Positions 61,798 through 64,000 of a DNA stretch of 64,000 nucleotides are shown piece after piece. The DNA is from Novosphingobium sp. 9U (GTDB lineage Bacteria > Pseudomonadota > Alphaproteobacteria > Sphingomonadales > Sphingomonadaceae). Numbering within the stretch: the stretch's first letter is position 1; every line of letters begins with the position of its first letter. A model generated the notes under the pieces. It had not been told where the DNA came from, made no database searches, and saw only the letters and a list, made by a program, of their open reading frames with translations. The stretch spans positions 2,093,285-2,157,284 of the forward strand of contig NZ_LR732469.1 in the NCBI RefSeq assembly GCF_902506425.1, given 5' to 3'. The position numbers and the translations under genes are program-made.

Positions 61798-61800
61798 GCC

Positions 61801-62640
61801 TCAGAGCGCGACGCCGGCGCGCCCGGCCAGCTCGGCGATGTACTGCCAGGCCACTCGGCCCGAACGTGCGCCGCGCCGCTGTGCCCACTCCAGCGCGTCG
61901 GCGGCGTCCCATGCCAGGCCGAGTGCGCTGGCGTAGCCGCCGATGATGGCCAGGTAATCGTCCTGGCTGCAGTTGTGGAAGCCGATCGACAAGCCGAAGC
62001 GATCGGCGAGCGCGAGCTTGTCGTCCACGGCGTCGCGCGCATTGATGGGGTCGTCCTGCTCGGTCATTGAGCGCGAGACGATCGCCCTGCGGTTGGCGGT
62101 GACGGCCAGGCGGACGTTCGCCGGGCGGGCTTCGACGCCGCCTTCAAGCCAGGAGCGTAGCAGGCGAGGGCCGGACAGGTCGCCTTCCTCAAAGCCGAGA
62201 TCGTCGATGAAAACTAGGAAGCGCCGGTTCTCGCGGCCCAGGTCGGCGAAGAGTTCAGAAACGCCCGCAAGCGCGTCCTGACCCACCTGAACCAAGGCGA
62301 TTGCGCCGGGTGCGTCGATCTGTGCTTCGCGGATCGCGGCTCGCAGCAAGGCGGACTTACCCATGCCGCGCGACCCCCACAGCAGCATGTCATGTGCCGC
62401 GTGGCCAGCCGCGAGGCGCTGCACGTTGGTGACCACGCGGGCTTTCTGGTTGTCGATGCCTTGCAGCAGATCGAGCGCCGGAGCCTCCAGTCGCGCGATC
62501 GGGCGTACACCGCTGGCCGACCAGACGTAGGCAGGGGCGCAGAGCCAATCGACCGCGGGTGAGGGCGGCGGTGCAAGCCGCTCCAGAGCACCGGCGATAC
62601 GATCGAGAAGGGTGCTGATGTCGGGAGCTTGGGTGGGCAT
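61801..62640 (-). CDS. DUF815 ATP-binding protein (AAA-like)
   Basis: A P-loop protein of 279 residues with LLWGSRGMGKSALLRAAI (Walker A), RRFLVFIDDLGFEEGD (Walker B) and RLAVTANRRAIVSR. DUF815 proteins resemble AAA+ ATPases and are of unknown role. ATG at 62640 (MPTQAPDI); a GTG at 62649 has AAGGA 3 bp upstream and is possible. Convergent with the propeller gene (3 bp gap). Confidence 0.88.
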   Translation of the reverse strand: MPTQAPDISTLLDRIAGALERLAPPPSPAVDWLCAPAYVWSASGVRPIARLEAPALDLLQGIDNQKARVVTNVQRLAAGHAAHDMLLWGSRGMGKSALLRAAIREAQIDAPGAIALVQVGQDALAGVSELFADLGRENRRFLVFIDDLGFEEGDLSGPRLLRSWLEGGVEARPANVRLAVTANRRAIVSRSMTEQDDPINARDAVDDKLALADRFGLSIGFHNCSQDDYLAIIGGYASALGLAWDAADALEWAQRRGARSGRVAWQYIAELAGRAGVAL

Positions 62641-62691
62641 GTGCGGCACTTTTCCTTGGCAAGCAGACCGGTGCGCCTATAGCGGCGAGCC

Positions 62692-63636
62692 ATGACGCCG
62701 GCCAGCCGATCCCCTGTCATCGCCGCCGACCCTGACGGAATCCGCCGCGCCGCGCAGCACTTGCGCGATGGCGGCTTGGCAGCGTTGCCGACTGAGACGG
62801 TCTACGGCCTGGGGGCACGGGCCGACCGCGATGCGAGCGTGGCCGCCATCTACCGCGCCAAAGGGCGGCCGAGCTTCAATCCGCTCATCGTGCATGTGGG
62901 TGGCTTGCAGCAGGCCGAGGGCCTGGCCGAGTTCGACGATCGCGCAAGAGCGCTCGCGGCGGCGTTCTGGCCGGGCCCGCTGACGATGGTGCTGCCTTTG
63001 CGCGAAGCGGCGGGGCTCGCGAGCGCAGTGACGGCAGGCTTGCCGACTGTCGCGCTGCGCTGCCCCGCGCATCCGGTCATGCGGGCGGTGCTGGAGGTGG
63101 CTGGCGTCCCGATCGCCGCGCCCTCTGCCAACCGCAGCGGTGGCGTAAGCCCCACCACGGCTCAGCATGTCGCGGCTTCGCTCGGCGCTGCGGTCGACCT
63201 TATACTCGATGCCGGACCTTGCACGGCGGGCGTCGAGTCAACGATCGTGGCGCTGCGGCCGGATGGCTGGCAGATCCTGAGGCCGGGGCCGATCACCGAA
63301 GCTCACATCGTCGCGGTACTCGGCACGCCTTCGCTTGCGACGAGTGGCCACGGCATCGAAGCGCCAGGGCAGCTCGCCAGCCACTACGCGCCTGGTAAGC
63401 CCGTGCGCTTGGCCGCCCTGACGGCAGAGCCAGACGAATTCTGGATCGGCTTCGGCTCGGTCGCCGGTCACGCCAGCCTGTCGGCGGGCGGTGACCTCGA
63501 TGAAGCCGCGTCGCGGCTCTACGCTCTGCTGCACGAGGCGGCGGCAGCGCCTCAACCGCGGATTGCGGTCGCGCCGATACCTGAGCTGGGTGTGGGCAGC
63601 GCGATCAACGACCGTCTGCGCCGCGCCGCGGCGTGA
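62692..63636 (+). CDS. L-threonylcarbamoyladenylate synthase (Sua5/YwlC type)
   Basis: Makes threonylcarbamoyl-AMP for the universal t6A37 tRNA modification. 314 residues: YrdC/Sua5 fold with LAALPTETVYGLGARAD, AKGRPSFNPLIVHV, RCPAHPVMRAVLE, SANRSGGVSPTTAQHV, GVESTIVAL, and a C-terminal Sua5 domain (about 225-314) with APGQLASHYAPGKPVRL. The two-domain form is Sua5/TsaC2-like. Confidence 0.94.
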   Translation: MTPASRSPVIAADPDGIRRAAQHLRDGGLAALPTETVYGLGARADRDASVAAIYRAKGRPSFNPLIVHVGGLQQAEGLAEFDDRARALAAAFWPGPLTMVLPLREAAGLASAVTAGLPTVALRCPAHPVMRAVLEVAGVPIAAPSANRSGGVSPTTAQHVAASLGAAVDLILDAGPCTAGVESTIVALRPDGWQILRPGPITEAHIVAVLGTPSLATSGHGIEAPGQLASHYAPGKPVRLAALTAEPDEFWIGFGSVAGHASLSAGGDLDEAASRLYALLHEAAAAPQPRIAVAPIPELGVGSAINDRLRRAAA

Positions 63637-63637
63637 A

Positions 63638-63964
63638 TCAGCGCGGCTCGCGCGGCAATCCGGGCAGCAGATCCTGGATCTGGTCGTACTCCTGGCGCGC
63701 GATGCCGCAGGCATTCTGGTCGCCATCGTCGCATTGGCGGCGGTGCTTGTCGTAGCTGCGCTGGAGCTTGCCAACCTGAGCCTCGCGCCGGCGTATCTCG
63801 CGCCCGCGCTTCTCGTCGGCTTCCGACTGGCTGGTGGTGGTCCAGTCCACGGCCTTGGAGGCGACGCGGACCGGGGCGGTCACCACACCGACAGCGGTTC
63901 GCGCCAGGCAGCCGGACAAGGCAAGCATGGCCACAGGAGCGAGCAGGAGGGCAGGGCGCTTCAT
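63638..63964 (-). CDS. Small putative lipoprotein
   Basis: A 108-residue protein from ATG 63964 with a lipobox LALSGC at about 15-20, then VTAPVRVASKAVDWTT and a charged helical region (SEADEKRGREIRRREAQVGK). Two later cysteines (RRQCDDGDQNACG) may form a disulfide. Convergent with the threonylcarbamoyl-AMP synthase gene (1-bp gap). Family not recognised. Confidence 0.75.
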   Translation of the reverse strand: MKRPALLLAPVAMLALSGCLARTAVGVVTAPVRVASKAVDWTTTSQSEADEKRGREIRRREAQVGKLQRSYDKHRRQCDDGDQNACGIARQEYDQIQDLLPGLPREPR

Positions 63965-64000
63965 CCCACCACCGCTGCCACGCGCGCGCTTGCGAGGCAA

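Noticed and set aside
1..64000. tRNA, rRNA, CRISPR, transposase or phage genes
   Set aside because: No tRNA-like cloverleaf signal such as GGTTCGAATCC next to paired arms, no regularly spaced repeat array and no transposase or phage motif seen while reading. A tRNAscan and CRISPR search would confirm.

Overview
The window is a GC-rich piece of an alphaproteobacterial chromosome, most likely from the Sphingomonadales (Novosphingobium/Sphingobium-like). That placement is inferred from gene families common in the order (UrcA, PAS_5, DUF1491, DUF2497/PopZ, DUF6489), from gene order around the origin, and from short inverted-repeat elements of the kind scattered through sphingomonad genomes. About 66 genes are packed on both strands. 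I see no tRNA, rRNA, CRISPR array, prophage or transposase. Most of it reads as core chromosome.

The main landmark is the replication-origin and centromere region. The operon ppsR-maf-aroE-coaE-dnaQ-hpf runs left from about 45.1 kb and hemE-hemJ-rho runs right. The 363-bp gap between ppsR and hemE (45091-45453) is the classical alphaproteobacterial oriC position; it holds a near-consensus DnaA box, weaker boxes, an AT-rich stretch and four GANTC sites. Further right, mnmE-mnmG-rsmG-parA-parB carries three parS sites: one between mnmE and mnmG and two inside the rsmG coding sequence. A short popZ-type gene (35.1 kb), encoding the polar anchor for ParB-parS, lies about 10 kb to the left of oriC.

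Region by region. 0-10 kb: nadC with an overlapping RNase T2 gene, a dicarboxylate transporter, a LytTR/LytS two-component pair, an M48 protease with a DsbA-like protein, a PAS_5 protein, an MFS exporter, DUF2141 and a fatty acid hydroxylase. 10-20 kb: a RhlE-type helicase, malonyl-CoA decarboxylase, an OPT transporter, a sulfotransferase, and a TetR regulator divergent from a molybdopterin oxidoreductase. 20-29 kb: a PadR-DUF1700-GIN module with two palindromic operators, a compact accD-accB-accC-accA operon encoding all acetyl-CoA carboxylase subunits, a phosphoesterase, a lipid kinase and two tandem urcA genes. 29-39 kb: a second LytTR/LytS pair, class I fumarase, a degenerate PCMT-tolC-popZ operon, a thioesterase with a thin ferredoxin, a CBS protein, erpA, xthA and a cell-wall hydrolase. 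39-45 kb: DUF1491, a PaaI thioesterase, ptsN, hpf and the leftward origin operon. 45-59 kb: the rightward origin genes, TerC, a quinone reductase, a frameshifted glutamate-synthase-like gene, dienelactone hydrolase and the par region. 59-64 kb: a glycine-zipper protein, a GAF methionine sulfoxide reductase, a sorbosone dehydrogenase-like protein, a DUF815 ATPase, a threonylcarbamoyl-AMP synthase and a lipoprotein.

I did not find a wholly new biological system. The observations most worth following are the oriC/parS architecture, the four-gene ACC operon, the PadR and TetR operator arrays, the frameshifted gene, and the inverted-repeat elements concentrated around rho.
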